Assembly: GCF_914768045.1 (NCBI RefSeq)
Contig: NZ_CAJZCD010000005.1
Coordinates: 114,428 to 178,427 of the forward strand
Direction: 5' to 3'
DNA: 64,000 bases
From: Snodgrassella communis
GTDB lineage: Bacteria > Pseudomonadota > Gammaproteobacteria > Burkholderiales > Neisseriaceae
Part shown: positions 16,909-27,175 of the stretch, piece after piece
Layout: each line of letters starts with the position of its first letter
Position numbering within the stretch: position 1 is the first letter of the stretch
Notes under the pieces: generated by a model
Told to the model about the DNA's origin: nothing
The model's input: only the letters and a program-made list of their open reading frames with translations
Databases searched by the model: none
Made by a program: the position numbers and the translations under genes

Positions 16909-18537
16909 ATGAAAATCAGTCGCCGCCGCTTTCTCGGCCATGCACTCGGTGTCAGCATGGTAGGATTAACCGGCTACGAAGCATGGCGTTATTTTGTGCC
17001 CGGAAGACCGCCAATCAGCGTGGATTTTCCGGGCAAAGCGATTGGCCATGCTATTCGTGATGCACAAATGCAGCCGCCTGCAAACATACCCACACACTAC
17101 GTCAACACGGTGATTATCGGCAGTGGAGCTGCTGCCTTATCTGCCGCGTGGCAATTGTCCAGACAGAAAATGCAGGATTATATCCTGCTTGATGGTGCGG
17201 AACGTAATGGCAACAATCGCGGCGAAAGCCAGTTTGGCGTGGATTACCCAACTGGCGCTCATTACCTGCCTCTGCCCTCGCCCGAGTCTGAACACATTCG
17301 TGAATTACTTGGCGATTTACAGCTTTACCAGCATGGTGTGTATGATGAACGTGCCCTGCTGCAAGTACCCAATGAACGCCTGTTTTATCAGCAGCACTGG
17401 CAGAATGAATTACTGCCACAGCGTGATGCCGACAGTGAGCGTTTTTTTCACTTTATCCGCCAGCTCAGCAATCAGCGTGGTGCCGATGGCAAACGCCTGT
17501 TTACCATCCCGCTGGATTTATCCAGTACCGACAGCCACTGGCGTCGGCTGGAACAGATAACGTTTGCCCACTGGCTGCAACAGCAGGGTTATCATTCATC
17601 AACATTATTATGGTATCTGGATTATTGCTGCCGTGATGATTACGGGCAAGGTATCGGCCAAATCTGTGCCTGGGCAGGTTTACACTACTTCTGTGCACGC
17701 GGTAATGAACAAAATGAGCATGGTTCAGTGCTGACATGGCCACATGGTCTGCATGAACTATCGCAGCGCATACGCACATTCTGCCGTCTGCAACCACTTA
17801 ATCGCTGGCCTGAAAGCAGCCAGCCACCTAAGCGACCATGCAGTTTGAATGCCTTTGCTGTTTCGATTGAAGAACATACACATGGTGTGCGTCTGCTGGT
17901 CTGTACCGGCCAGCAGAAATATTTCTGGCTTGAAGCGCGCCATGCCATCTGTGCCATGCCACTGTATATTGCTGCACATGTAGTTAAAAATATTCAACAG
18001 TATGGTTTTAAGCCTGAAAGCCATATGCCACAGTATGCACCGTGGATTGTGGCTAATTTCTTGTTACGCGGAATGCCACCAGAAAGCAAGAACAGCAGGC
18101 TGGCGTGGGACAATATCCTGTATCAGGGTGCGGGGCTGGGTTATGTAGTGGCCACCCATCAGCTAATCCGGCAAGGGCCACCGGCTTACACCTCTTTTAC
18201 CGCTTATACGGCACTGAATCAGGATACACCAGCAAATGTACGCCACTGGATGCTGTCTGCCTCGCCGGAGGAGATTTACCGATGTGCCGCAGCGGAGCTG
18301 GAACAGATTTACGGAGTAGTCTTGCGCCGGCGCATACTACAGGCACGGTTAAGTCTGCGCGGCCACGCCATGGCGGTACCGCAGCCCGGCTATCTGACCA
18401 ATCTGGGTTTACAGGCACTGCGTTCTTATACCGGACGTTTACAGTTTGCCCATAGTGATTTATCCGGTTATTCGATTTTCGAAGAAGCCTGCTACTGGGG
18501 CAAGCGTGCAGCCATGCAGATACTGGCACAGCAATAA
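16909..18537 (+). CDS. Tat-exported FAD-dependent oxidoreductase (amine-oxidase-like)
   Basis: 542 aa. A twin-arginine signal (ISRRRFLGHALG, residues 3-14) with a hydrophobic stretch precedes a Rossmann dinucleotide motif (VIIGSGAAALSAAWQLSR, ~68-85) and a long substrate domain with the second FAD contact near the C-terminus (GRLQFAHSDLSGYSIFEEA). It resembles flavin amine oxidases/NAD(P)-binding oxidoreductases. The Tat signal implies that it folds with FAD in the cytoplasm and acts in the periplasm. It starts 12 bp after the aminopropyltransferase stop, with a ribosome binding site (GGGGATGGAGA), so the two are one operon. A role in oxidising a polyamine or its conjugate is inference from this context. 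Confidence 0.85.
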   Translation: MKISRRRFLGHALGVSMVGLTGYEAWRYFVPGRPPISVDFPGKAIGHAIRDAQMQPPANIPTHYVNTVIIGSGAAALSAAWQLSRQKMQDYILLDGAERNGNNRGESQFGVDYPTGAHYLPLPSPESEHIRELLGDLQLYQHGVYDERALLQVPNERLFYQQHWQNELLPQRDADSERFFHFIRQLSNQRGADGKRLFTIPLDLSSTDSHWRRLEQITFAHWLQQQGYHSSTLLWYLDYCCRDDYGQGIGQICAWAGLHYFCARGNEQNEHGSVLTWPHGLHELSQRIRTFCRLQPLNRWPESSQPPKRPCSLNAFAVSIEEHTHGVRLLVCTGQQKYFWLEARHAICAMPLYIAAHVVKNIQQYGFKPESHMPQYAPWIVANFLLRGMPPESKNSRLAWDNILYQGAGLGYVVATHQLIRQGPPAYTSFTAYTALNQDTPANVRHWMLSASPEEIYRCAAAELEQIYGVVLRRRILQARLSLRGHAMAVPQPGYLTNLGLQALRSYTGRLQFAHSDLSGYSIFEEACYWGKRAAMQILAQQ

Positions 18538-18558
18538 TCAATCGCTACTTAGGAAAAC

Positions 18559-18602
18559 AAAACTGCCTGATGCCATACTTACAGATGGCATCAGGCAGTT
18601 TT
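18559..18602. terminator. bidirectional terminator between convergent flavoprotein gene and gltD
   Basis: A perfect 18-bp stem (18559-18576 with 18585-18602) around an 8-nt loop, with AAAA at one foot and TTTT at the other. It serves both the rightward polyamine arm and gltD, which end 21 bp and 16 bp away. Confidence 0.9.
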
Positions 18603-18618
18603 ATCCGGAAATCAGTTC

Positions 18619-20028
18619 TCAGACTTGCAGATAATCCATGATACTTTGTGCTGCATCTCGTCCCTCGGCGATGGCGGTAACCACTAGATCTGAACCGCGG
18701 GTAATATCACCACCGGCGAAGATCTTCGGATTGGCGGTTTGCTGTTTGTATTCACCATTAGTCTGAATGCGGCCACGTTCATCCACGGTTACGCCGACAG
18801 TGCTTAACCACGGCATGTTGTGTGGCGCAAAACCAAACGCCACAATCACGGCATCACAGGCAATCACTTCTTCACTGCCGGCAACGATTTCAGCGCGGCG
18901 GCGCCCATGTTCGTCTGCTGCGCCCATACGGGTTTTTACTACCTGTATGCCGGTAACAGCACCTTCTGCATTGGTCACTATGGCCTGTGGCTGGACATTG
19001 AATTTAAACTGTACGCCTTCTTCGCGCGCATTATTGAATTCTTTTTTGGAACCGGGCATATTGGCTGCATCGCGGCGATAGGCGCAGATAACTTCTTTTG
19101 CCTGTTGACGCAAAGCTGTGCGTACGCAATCCATGGCGGTATCGCCACCACCTAGTACTACTACGCGTTTGTTGGCCATGGAAACATAATTTTTACTGGC
19201 AATATTCAGCAGATTTTCGGTATTGCCAATCAGATATGGCAAGGCCAGATAGACGCCGCTGGCATCTTCATTCTCAATGCCGGCACGCAGCCCCTGATAA
19301 GTCCCTACGCCCAGAAATACAGCATCGTACTGTTGTTCCAATTGTTGCAGGGTGATGTCTGTACCGACATTGACACCCAGTTTGAATTCAATCCCCATAT
19401 CGGTGAGTACATGGCGCCGGTGCATCATCACTTCTTTTTCCAGTTTGAAAGCCGGAATGCCAAATGTGAGCAAGCCACCAATTTCTGTCGCCCGTTCGTA
19501 TACTGTAACGTCAACACCATTGCGAATCAGTACATCGGCACAGCCCAGCCCAGCCGGCCCGGCACCCACTACGGCTACTTTTTTGCCCACTTTTTCCACC
19601 GCACTGATATCAGGACGCCAGCCCTGCGCAAAAGCCTGTTCGGTAATATATTTTTCGATGGCACCAATGGTAACCGCACCAAATTCAGCGTTTAGAGTAC
19701 AGTCGCCTTCGCACAAGCGATCTTGCGGACACACGCGTCCGCATACTTCCGGCAGGCTGTTGGTGGTATGCGCTAGTTCCACTGCTTCAATAATCCGTCC
19801 TTCATTCGCCAGCCGCAGCCAGTTGGGAATGTTGTTGTGTAACGGACATTTATTCTGGCAGTACGGATTGCCGCAGGCCAGACAGCGATCAGCCTGAGCA
19901 ATCGCCTGAGCAGTAGTAAACGGCTGATAGATTTCCGCAAACTCATGCTGACGCACGGTAAGCGGTTCTTTCGGAGGATCGACACGCGGGACATCGATAA
20001 ACTGGTAAACATTTTCGCGTTGACTCAT
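18619..20028 (-). CDS. gltD: glutamate synthase (NADPH) small subunit
   Basis: 469 aa. The N-terminus has the Cys clusters for [4Fe-4S] centres (CLACGNPYCQNKCPLHNNIP near residue 50 and CGRVCPQDRLCEGDC near 95). The FAD motif VAVVGAGPAGLGCAD and the NADPH motif VVVLGGGDTAMDC follow. GltD passes electrons from NADPH to GltB for glutamate formation from glutamine and 2-oxoglutarate. It lies 48 bp downstream of gltB and ends at a strong terminator. Confidence 0.97.
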   Translation of the reverse strand: MSQRENVYQFIDVPRVDPPKEPLTVRQHEFAEIYQPFTTAQAIAQADRCLACGNPYCQNKCPLHNNIPNWLRLANEGRIIEAVELAHTTNSLPEVCGRVCPQDRLCEGDCTLNAEFGAVTIGAIEKYITEQAFAQGWRPDISAVEKVGKKVAVVGAGPAGLGCADVLIRNGVDVTVYERATEIGGLLTFGIPAFKLEKEVMMHRRHVLTDMGIEFKLGVNVGTDITLQQLEQQYDAVFLGVGTYQGLRAGIENEDASGVYLALPYLIGNTENLLNIASKNYVSMANKRVVVLGGGDTAMDCVRTALRQQAKEVICAYRRDAANMPGSKKEFNNAREEGVQFKFNVQPQAIVTNAEGAVTGIQVVKTRMGAADEHGRRRAEIVAGSEEVIACDAVIVAFGFAPHNMPWLSTVGVTVDERGRIQTNGEYKQQTANPKIFAGGDITRGSDLVVTAIAEGRDAAQSIMDYLQV

Positions 20029-20076
20029 CTGGTGTTCCTTGCACTATTTCTGTTTATTCCTGATTTTGGAGCGGTT

Positions 20077-23000
20077 TTACTGTGTAACGGCTCTCAGCTC
20101 GGTAACGGTACGTGGTTTGTGTCCCAGCAGCGCATGAACATCATTGGCTTTCGGTTTAACCAGTACAAAGCGGTTAACATAATTGTCCCATTTTGCCAGA
20201 ATGCGTTCCCCTAACGGGCTATGAGTATTCTCCACATGCTCAGCAATTAAGCCACGCAGGTTTTCCTGATGCATGCTCAGCGCACTGATATCCAGCCCTT
20301 CCACCAGCTCAGGGTTGATGCGCTGCCTGAAGCCTCCATCCACATCCAGTACATAGGCAAAACCGCCAGTCATACCAGCACCGAAGTTGATTCCGGTTTT
20401 ACCCAGTACACATACCACACCGCCAGTCATGTATTCGCAACCATTGTCGCCAATACCTTCCACGACAACTGTTGCACCGGAATTGCGCACGGCAAAACGC
20501 TCACCGGCCTTGCCGGAAGCAAACAGCTTGCCACCAGTAGCGCCATATAGGCAGGTATTGCCAATAATTGTGGTGTCTTCCGGCCGGAATGCTGTACCAC
20601 CATGCGGATGAATCACAATCTTGCCGCCGGCCATTCCTTTGCCTACATAATCGTTGGCATCTCCGGTCAGATATAGGTTTACGGTTCCGGCCAGCCATAC
20701 ACCGAAACTTTGTCCGGCGGTACCATTCAGGTATATATCAAAGCGTTGTGGTGCATGGCCGCGATTGCCGTAAGCCGCAGCAATCTGACCGGACAAAGTA
20801 GCACCTACTGAGCGGTCTGTATTGTTGATGTCATAGCTTAAATCCACATCTGCACCGCTTTGCACTGCATCCCCGATATCCTGCATGATGGTGCGGTTAA
20901 GGCGGCCGCTATCAAACGGCGGATTGGTCTGAGTACAGTAACGCGAACTGCCATCCGGTACTTTAGGTGAGTACAGTAGCTTGCTCAAATCCAGCGTACT
21001 TTGTTTCGGCGTGATGCCAGACACGATTTCCAGCAGCTCGGTACGGCCGATTAAATCGGTTAACTGGCTTACTCCTAGCTGTGCCATGATTTCGCGCACA
21101 TCCTGTGCAATGAATCTGAAATAATTCATTGCTTTTTCTGGTAAACCATGGAAATGTTCCTGACGCAGGGTATCGTCCTGAGTAGCTACGCCGGTAGCAC
21201 AGTTATTCAGGTGACAGATGCGCAGATAGCGACAGCCTAAGGCAATCATCGGCCCGGTACCAAAACCAAAGCTTTCTGCACCAAGAATCGCTGCTTTAAC
21301 AATATCCAAACCGGTTTTCAGGCCGCCATCTACTTGCAGGCGCACTTTATGGCGCAGATTATTTTCCACCAGTGCCTGCTGAGCTTCGGCCAATCCCAGC
21401 TCCCACGGGCTGCCAGCATATTTCACGCTGGTAATCGGGCTGGCTCCGGTACCACCATCATAACCAGAGATGGTAATCAGATCAGCATAAGCTTTGGCTA
21501 CTCCGGTAGCAATGGTGCCAACACCCGGTAAAGACACCAGTTTCACAGAAATCAGTGCGCGCGGATTAATTTGTTTTAAATCAAAAATCAGCTGCGCTAA
21601 ATCTTCAATCGAATAAATATCATGATGTGGTGGTGGTGAAATCAGAGTAGAACCAGGCACGGCAAAGCGCAGTTGTGCAATATACGGGGTAACCTTGTCT
21701 CCCGGTAACTGTCCCCCCTCTCCCGGTTTGGCACCCTGAGCCACTTTAATCTGAATAACATCGGCGCTCATCAGATAAGCCGGTGTCACTCCGAAACGAC
21801 CTGAGGCCACCTGCTTAATCCGTGATACCCGTTCGGTACCATAACGGCGCGGGTCTTCGCCTCCCTCACCAGAATTAGAAAAACCGCCCAGCCGGTTCAT
21901 CGCTGTGGCCAGTGCCTCATGCGCTTCTGGACTTAATGCTCCTATCGACATGGCTGCACTGTCAAAACGCTTATACAAGTTTTCAGCCGCTTCCACCTGT
22001 TCCAGTGCTATTGGTGTAGCAGTTTCGGTTTTCAGCCGCAGCAAATCGCGTAGCATAGAAGGAGGCCGCTTATTTACAGTATCTGCATAACGGCGATAGT
22101 TGGCATAATCACCACTATTGACGGCTGCCTGCAAAGTATTGACCACTTCAGGATTATAGGTGTGGAATTCTCCTTGTGGCTTGTATTTCAGATAGCCACC
22201 GATTTCCAGCCCTCGGCTTTTCTGCCAGGCGCGCTTGTGAAACCAGCGTAACTCCGCATCCAGTTGTGCAAAAGTGGCTCCTTCAATCCGGTTAAGCATA
22301 TTTTTAAAGCACAACTCCATCACTTCCTGATGAAAGCCGATTGCTTCAAACAGACAGGCACAGCGATAGGAAGAAATGGTCGATATGCCCATTTTAGAGA
22401 TAATTTTATACAAACCTTTATTGATGCCATCGCGGAAATTGATCATTACTTGCCGTAATGGTTTGGTAATCGCGCCAATGCTCACCATTCTGGCCAGACT
22501 CTCATAGGCCAGATAGGGATACACTGCTGTGGCGCCCAAGCCTATCAGTACAGCAAAATGGTGCGGATTGCGTGCCGAAGCAGTTTCAACAATAATATTT
22601 GCATCACAGCGCAGATTGGTTTCCACCAGTCGCTGCTGAATCGCGCCGACGCTGAGAACAGCCGGAATCGGCATGGCATCTCGACTGACATTACGGTCTG
22701 AAATCACCAGCAGCACTGCCCCATTTCTGACTGCGGCCACGGCTTCATCACACAAGCGCACCAGTGCCTCTTTCAGACTGATTTCATTCGGGTTATAGAC
22801 TGCATCCAGATGATGATGCTGATAGTATTCGGCTGATAATTGCAGCAACTGCTGCATATCGGAGAACAGCAGTACCGGCGATTGAAAATTCACGCGGTGC
22901 GACATGCCCTCGGCTTCAAAAAACACGCTCATTTCGCGCCCGATGGAGGTGTTCAGGCTCATTACATGTTTTTCACGCAAAGGATCTATCGGCGGATTGG

Positions 23001-24543
23001 TGACTTGGGCAAAATACTGACGGAAATAATCAAACAATACCCGCGGTCGCTGCGACAACACGGCAAACGGCGTATCGTCTCCCATTGAGCCCACTGCTTC
23101 CTGACCATTTTCGCCCAGTACGCGCACGACACTTTCCAGTTCTTCTATGTCATAACCGAACAATTTCTGGTAAACCAGCAGTCTGTCTGCTGAAAAACTG
23201 GATTCGCCTACTTCTTCGTCTGGCAGCTTCTCAAACGGAACCAGTGATAGAACATTTTTGTCCAGCCATTCTTTATACGGATGGCGCGTTTTTAATTCGG
23301 TATTGATGTCGGCCGATTGCATCAGCCGCCCCTCACGTGTATCAATTACCAGCAGTTCGCCCGGGCCGACACGGCCTTTTTCCACCACTTCATCCGGCGC
23401 GTAATCCCAGATACCTACTTCTGATGCAATGGTAATCAGCTTGTCCTGAGTAATCACATAGCGCGCCGGCCGCAGGCCATTACGGTCGAGCGTGCAGGCT
23501 GCATAGCGGCCGTCGCTGAGCACAATCCCTGCCGGTCCATCCCACGGTTCCATATGCATGGAATTAAAATCATAAAATGCGCGCAAATCCTCATCCATAT
23601 CCGGATTATGCTGCCAGGCCGGCGGTACCAGTAAGCGCATGGCTCGAAATAAATCCATCCCACCATTTACAAACAGCTCCAGCATATTATCCAGTGAGCT
23701 GGAATCAGAGCCGGTTTCATTGACAAATGGAGCCGCTGTCTGCAAATCCGGAATCAGCGGAGTGTGGTATTTATATGAGCGCGCCCGTGCCCAAGCCCGA
23801 TTGCCGGAAATAGTATTGATTTCACCATTGTGCGCCAGATAACGAAATGGTTGCGCTAGCTGCCAGCGTGGCAGCGTATTGGTTGAAAATCGCTGGTGAA
23901 ACAGACAAATTGCACTTTGCATGCGTAAATCAGCCAGATCAGGATAAAACCGCGGTAAATCCTTGGGCATACACAGCCCTTTATAAATCGTTACCTGATT
24001 AGACAAACTGCAAATATAAAAATCGCGGTGATTAATACGCTTTTCAATGCGCCGGCGGGTCATAAACAGCCGCCGTTCCAAATCACGCGGCAGCCAGCCG
24101 GCCGGCGCATTGATAAAAACCTGCTCAATATGTGGCATATCTGCCAGTGCAATGGCACCAAGCATTTTCGGATTAGTGGGTACAGGCCGCCATAGTGAAA
24201 TATTCAGCGTTTCACGAGTCAGCTCCTCCTCAATAATGGCCTTGTACTCCTGTGCCAATGCCTCATCACGTGGAAAGAATATCATGCCCACCGCAAAATT
24301 CTTTGCCAGCGTGATGCCAACTTCTTCGGCTACCGCCTGAAAGAATTTTTTCGGCATTTGTAGCAACAGGCCACAGCCATCACCTGTTTTGCCATCAGAG
24401 AGAATCGCCCCGCGATGCTGCATGCGAGACAACCCCAATATTGCGGTACGCACCACCTTGTGGCTGGGTTCGCCTTCAATATTGGCAATTAATCCAAAAC
24501 CGCAGTTTTCTTTTACTAAAGTGTGGTCGTATAAACTGGACAT
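20077..24543 (-). CDS. gltB: glutamate synthase large subunit
   Basis: 1488 aa. The N-terminal glutaminase nucleophile is Cys14 in KENCGFGLIANIEG, so a 13-residue propeptide should be removed. Domains in order: class II amidotransferase (14-~430), central domain, FMN-binding synthase domain with LRFAVPGSTLISPPPHHDIYS and DGGTGASPITS, the 3Fe-4S Cys cluster CRYLRICHLNNCATG, and the GXGXG beta-helix domain at the C-terminus. It transfers ammonia from glutamine onto 2-oxoglutarate; together with gltD it forms the GOGAT enzyme. It may connect with the urease locus through ammonia assimilation. A core of the uptake-like 10-mer GCTGCCTGAA lies inside the gene at 20322-20331. Confidence 0.98.
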   Translation of the reverse strand: MSSLYDHTLVKENCGFGLIANIEGEPSHKVVRTAILGLSRMQHRGAILSDGKTGDGCGLLLQMPKKFFQAVAEEVGITLAKNFAVGMIFFPRDEALAQEYKAIIEEELTRETLNISLWRPVPTNPKMLGAIALADMPHIEQVFINAPAGWLPRDLERRLFMTRRRIEKRINHRDFYICSLSNQVTIYKGLCMPKDLPRFYPDLADLRMQSAICLFHQRFSTNTLPRWQLAQPFRYLAHNGEINTISGNRAWARARSYKYHTPLIPDLQTAAPFVNETGSDSSSLDNMLELFVNGGMDLFRAMRLLVPPAWQHNPDMDEDLRAFYDFNSMHMEPWDGPAGIVLSDGRYAACTLDRNGLRPARYVITQDKLITIASEVGIWDYAPDEVVEKGRVGPGELLVIDTREGRLMQSADINTELKTRHPYKEWLDKNVLSLVPFEKLPDEEVGESSFSADRLLVYQKLFGYDIEELESVVRVLGENGQEAVGSMGDDTPFAVLSQRPRVLFDYFRQYFAQVTNPPIDPLREKHVMSLNTSIGREMSVFFEAEGMSHRVNFQSPVLLFSDMQQLLQLSAEYYQHHHLDAVYNPNEISLKEALVRLCDEAVAAVRNGAVLLVISDRNVSRDAMPIPAVLSVGAIQQRLVETNLRCDANIIVETASARNPHHFAVLIGLGATAVYPYLAYESLARMVSIGAITKPLRQVMINFRDGINKGLYKIISKMGISTISSYRCACLFEAIGFHQEVMELCFKNMLNRIEGATFAQLDAELRWFHKRAWQKSRGLEIGGYLKYKPQGEFHTYNPEVVNTLQAAVNSGDYANYRRYADTVNKRPPSMLRDLLRLKTETATPIALEQVEAAENLYKRFDSAAMSIGALSPEAHEALATAMNRLGGFSNSGEGGEDPRRYGTERVSRIKQVASGRFGVTPAYLMSADVIQIKVAQGAKPGEGGQLPGDKVTPYIAQLRFAVPGSTLISPPPHHDIYSIEDLAQLIFDLKQINPRALISVKLVSLPGVGTIATGVAKAYADLITISGYDGGTGASPITSVKYAGSPWELGLAEAQQALVENNLRHKVRLQVDGGLKTGLDIVKAAILGAESFGFGTGPMIALGCRYLRICHLNNCATGVATQDDTLRQEHFHGLPEKAMNYFRFIAQDVREIMAQLGVSQLTDLIGRTELLEIVSGITPKQSTLDLSKLLYSPKVPDGSSRYCTQTNPPFDSGRLNRTIMQDIGDAVQSGADVDLSYDINNTDRSVGATLSGQIAAAYGNRGHAPQRFDIYLNGTAGQSFGVWLAGTVNLYLTGDANDYVGKGMAGGKIVIHPHGGTAFRPEDTTIIGNTCLYGATGGKLFASGKAGERFAVRNSGATVVVEGIGDNGCEYMTGGVVCVLGKTGINFGAGMTGGFAYVLDVDGGFRQRINPELVEGLDISALSMHQENLRGLIAEHVENTHSPLGERILAKWDNYVNRFVLVKPKANDVHALLGHKPRTVTELRAVTQ

Positions 24544-25168
24544 CAGGAAACCTCGCTTACTGCATTAACTGCAAAGCACAAATTGATTAGTCAAGATATC
24601 AAACATACAAAAATTTACCTATATGCGTCAAAATTTTTTTTGGTTAGCATGACAAAAAAAAATCTATGATTTCATTAAATTTCAGTTGAAATCACTACAT
24701 ATATTCAATCTAAAACGCATTAAAACGGTATTGAACAAAAAATATGCTATATTTCACCAAATTACATATTAATGGCAATCAGGCTTTAAAATCTAAAAAA
24801 ATGGGCAAAAAGAGTAAATAATGCCATTAGCAAGTTAAATTAATGAGAATAATAATCAATTCATATTTTAATTCAACAATATAACACTACCTTTAAAATA
24901 AAACCTATTCTCAGACATCCATACAAAGATAAGCCTGTCCTGTACCTCTTTCGCCCTGAAGAATTTCCGGTCGCCACCTGAAAAGTTTTTATACCTAAAT
25001 CTCGCCAGTCGCTACTCTGTAACAACAATACTGACAATACGCCGGAAATAATTTTCCGTTTTCAGCCTCTATAGTAGAAAAGCACATACGCAAGACAGCG
25101 CCATCTTAATGTTGCCGTCAATATTTCTGTTTCAAGCCAATAAGAGTGATTTATCTATTAATAAAAAA
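24544..25168. other. AT-rich intergenic region upstream of gltB
   Basis: About 620 bp between the gltB start (leftward) and the lipA terminator. It is AT-rich and should hold the gltB promoter. The short open frames are not gene-like in composition. I see no tRNA, riboswitch or clear repeat. Confidence 0.5.
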
Positions 25169-25188
25169 GGGAGATGCAAGCATCTCCC
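25169..25188 (-). terminator. intrinsic terminator after lipA
   Basis: A 9-bp stem GGGAGATGC/GCATCTCCC followed on the minus strand by TTTTTT, 11 bp after the lipA stop codon. Confidence 0.85.
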
Positions 25189-25198
25189 TGTTAGCATG

Positions 25199-26155
25199 TT
25201 ATTCGCTGACCACTCCAGCATGTTCAGCCTGAACGTCGGCATGATAGCTGGAACGTACCATTGCGCCGATTGCGCCATGCTTAAAGCCCATTTCATAGGC
25301 ACGTTTTTCAAATATCTTAAACTGTTCCGGCGTAACATAGCGTAATACCGGCAAATGGCTGTTACTAGGCTGCAAATACTGGCCGATGGTAATCATCTCC
25401 ACATCATGCGCGCGTAAATCCTGCATCACTTCCAGAATTTCTTCATCACGCTCACCCAGCCCCACCATCAAACCGGATTTCGTCGCCACTTCCGGCCGTA
25501 ACGCTTTATACTGTTTCAACAGCTTCAGCGAATGCTGATAATCCGCACCGGGTCGCGCCTGTTTATACAACCGCGGAGCGGTTTCCAGATTATGATTGAG
25601 TACATCCGGTGGTGTTTGTGCCAGAATATCCAGCGCCGTATCCAAACGGCCACGGAAATCCGGTACCAGCACCTCAATCTGGGTATGTGGGCTGGATTCT
25701 CGAATAGCACTAATACAATCAGCAAAGTGCTGTGCTCCGCCATCACGCAAGTCATCGCGATCCACCGAAGTAATCACCACATAACGCAGATTCATCGCTT
25801 TCACCGAAGCGGCCAGATGTTTCGGTTCCTGCAGATCAAGCGGATTGGGGCGACCATGCCCTACGTCGCAAAACGGGCAGCGGCGGGTACAGATATCACC
25901 CATGATCATAAATGTTGCCGTTCCCTTGCTGAAACATTCGCCAATATTCGGGCAACTGGCCTCTTCGCATACCGTATGCAACTTCTGCTCACGGACAATG
26001 CTTTTAATTTCAAAAAATTTCTGGCTACTGGGTAGCCGCGCCCGAATCCATTCTGGTTTTTTCAGTTTTTCTTCCAGCGGTACAACTTTAATTGGAATAC
26101 GCGCAGTTTTTTCTGCACCCTTGTGTTTTACCCCTTGGCTATTATCTTGATTCAT
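25199..26155 (-). CDS. lipA: lipoyl synthase LipA
   Basis: 318 aa. It carries both iron-sulfur signatures: [12 protein letters not shown] for the auxiliary cluster and the radical-[11 protein letters not shown]. It also has the RSSYHA end, whose Ser ligates the auxiliary cluster. LipA inserts two sulfur atoms into octanoyl groups on lipoate-dependent enzymes. Its ATG overlaps the lipB stop (ATGA), so translation is coupled. Last gene of ybeD-lipB-lipA. Confidence 0.97.
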   Translation of the reverse strand: MNQDNSQGVKHKGAEKTARIPIKVVPLEEKLKKPEWIRARLPSSQKFFEIKSIVREQKLHTVCEEASCPNIGECFSKGTATFMIMGDICTRRCPFCDVGHGRPNPLDLQEPKHLAASVKAMNLRYVVITSVDRDDLRDGGAQHFADCISAIRESSPHTQIEVLVPDFRGRLDTALDILAQTPPDVLNHNLETAPRLYKQARPGADYQHSLKLLKQYKALRPEVATKSGLMVGLGERDEEILEVMQDLRAHDVEMITIGQYLQPSNSHLPVLRYVTPEQFKIFEKRAYEMGFKHGAIGAMVRSSYHADVQAEHAGVVSE

Positions 26156-26796
26156 AATACAACTTTCTGTATAGATGGCCGCTCAGGCGGCGGTGCATTC
26201 AATTGCAAAGTCAGGTAGCCGGTTAAACGTTTGGCAACATCCGCAAGCGCAGGACAAGGCTCTGTCAGATCGGCCATCTGGGTCATGTGCAAGCCGGCAT
26301 AGCCACACGGGTTGATATGTGTAAACGGTGTCAGATCCATATTCACATTCAGTGCCAGCCCGTGATACACCGAACCCTGCTTGATACGCAGCCCCAGTGA
26401 AGCGATTTTCCGGCCGTTTACATAAACACCGGGACGTTTCGGGTCATTTTCTGCTGCAATACCATAATCAGCCAGCGTAGCAATAATACTGTTTTCCAGC
26501 CGGCTCACCAGCTCCCGTACGGTAATATGGCGCCGCTTAAAATCAATCAGCGTATACACCACCAGTTGTCCCGGGCCGTGATAAGTTACCTGCCCGCCAC
26601 GGTCAATCTGCACCACTTCAATTTCATCATGCACCAGAATATGTTCGGGCTTGCCGGCCATCCCCTGTGTAAACACCGGCGGATGTTCTACAACCCATAA
26701 TTCATCTTCCGTTTCAGTGGTACGATTCGCCGTAAAATCCTGCATCGCCTCAAAAACCGGCCGATAAGCGCGCAAGCCCAGCTGCACCACCTTCAT
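26152..26796 (-). CDS. lipB: octanoyl-[ACP] transferase LipB
   Basis: 214 aa. It transfers octanoate from acyl carrier protein to the lipoyl domains of target enzymes. Motifs: [35 protein letters not shown] with the family HGPGQ, the catalytic Lys region [14 protein letters not shown] and the Cys of INPCGYAGL. It overlaps the preceding ybeD by 4 bp (ATGA) and lipA by 4 bp, a tightly coupled operon. Confidence 0.97.
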   Translation of the reverse strand: MKVVQLGLRAYRPVFEAMQDFTANRTTETEDELWVVEHPPVFTQGMAGKPEHILVHDEIEVVQIDRGGQVTYHGPGQLVVYTLIDFKRRHITVRELVSRLENSIIATLADYGIAAENDPKRPGVYVNGRKIASLGLRIKQGSVYHGLALNVNMDLTPFTHINPCGYAGLHMTQMADLTEPCPALADVAKRLTGYLTLQLNAPPPERPSIQKVVL

Positions 26797-27065
26797 AGCA
26801 CAACCTTCACCATCGGATGGCTGCTTAAAGCACGATAAATATTGTCCAGCTGCTCCTGACTTTGCGCACGGATAACCACTGTTGCACTAATATAATTACC
26901 CTTACTGCTCGGGCGGGTATTGATATCTGCTGCTGCCGTTGCCGGTGCATGCTGCTGCACTACCTCCAATACCGTAGCCGCAAACTCAGGATGCTGCGCA
27001 CCCATTACTTTAATCGGGAAATCCAGTGGAAATTCAATAATACTGGTTTTCAGATTATCACTCAT
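26793..27065 (-). CDS. ybeD: DUF493 (YbeD-like) small regulatory protein
   Basis: 90 aa from the ATG at 27065, chosen because AGGAAAGG sits just upstream; a longer open frame to 27101 adds 12 residues. It begins [22 protein letters not shown] and has the ACT/ferredoxin-like fold residues of YbeD. The family usually lies just before lipB, as here, and is thought to have a small regulatory role in lipoate synthesis; no biochemical activity is established. Confidence 0.9.
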   Translation of the reverse strand: MSDNLKTSIIEFPLDFPIKVMGAQHPEFAATVLEVVQQHAPATAAADINTRPSSKGNYISATVVIRAQSQEQLDNIYRALSSHPMVKVVL

Positions 27066-27175
27066 CTCTGTACCTTTCCTGTCTGCACACGTTTGTACCA
27101 TTTAAATCCCATGCAAAACAGGCTTATTCACGTAAAAATTTTTAATCCAAAGCTAACAGCGGCAACAAACTTATA

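Noticed and set aside
19352..19897. 181-codon open frame on the plus strand inside gltD
   Set aside because: Lies fully antisense to gltD, has no family resemblance and is a composition shadow of a strongly supported gene.
25109..25345. 78-codon plus-strand frame across the lipA end
   Set aside because: Covers the lipA terminator and the antisense of lipA; no sign of coding.
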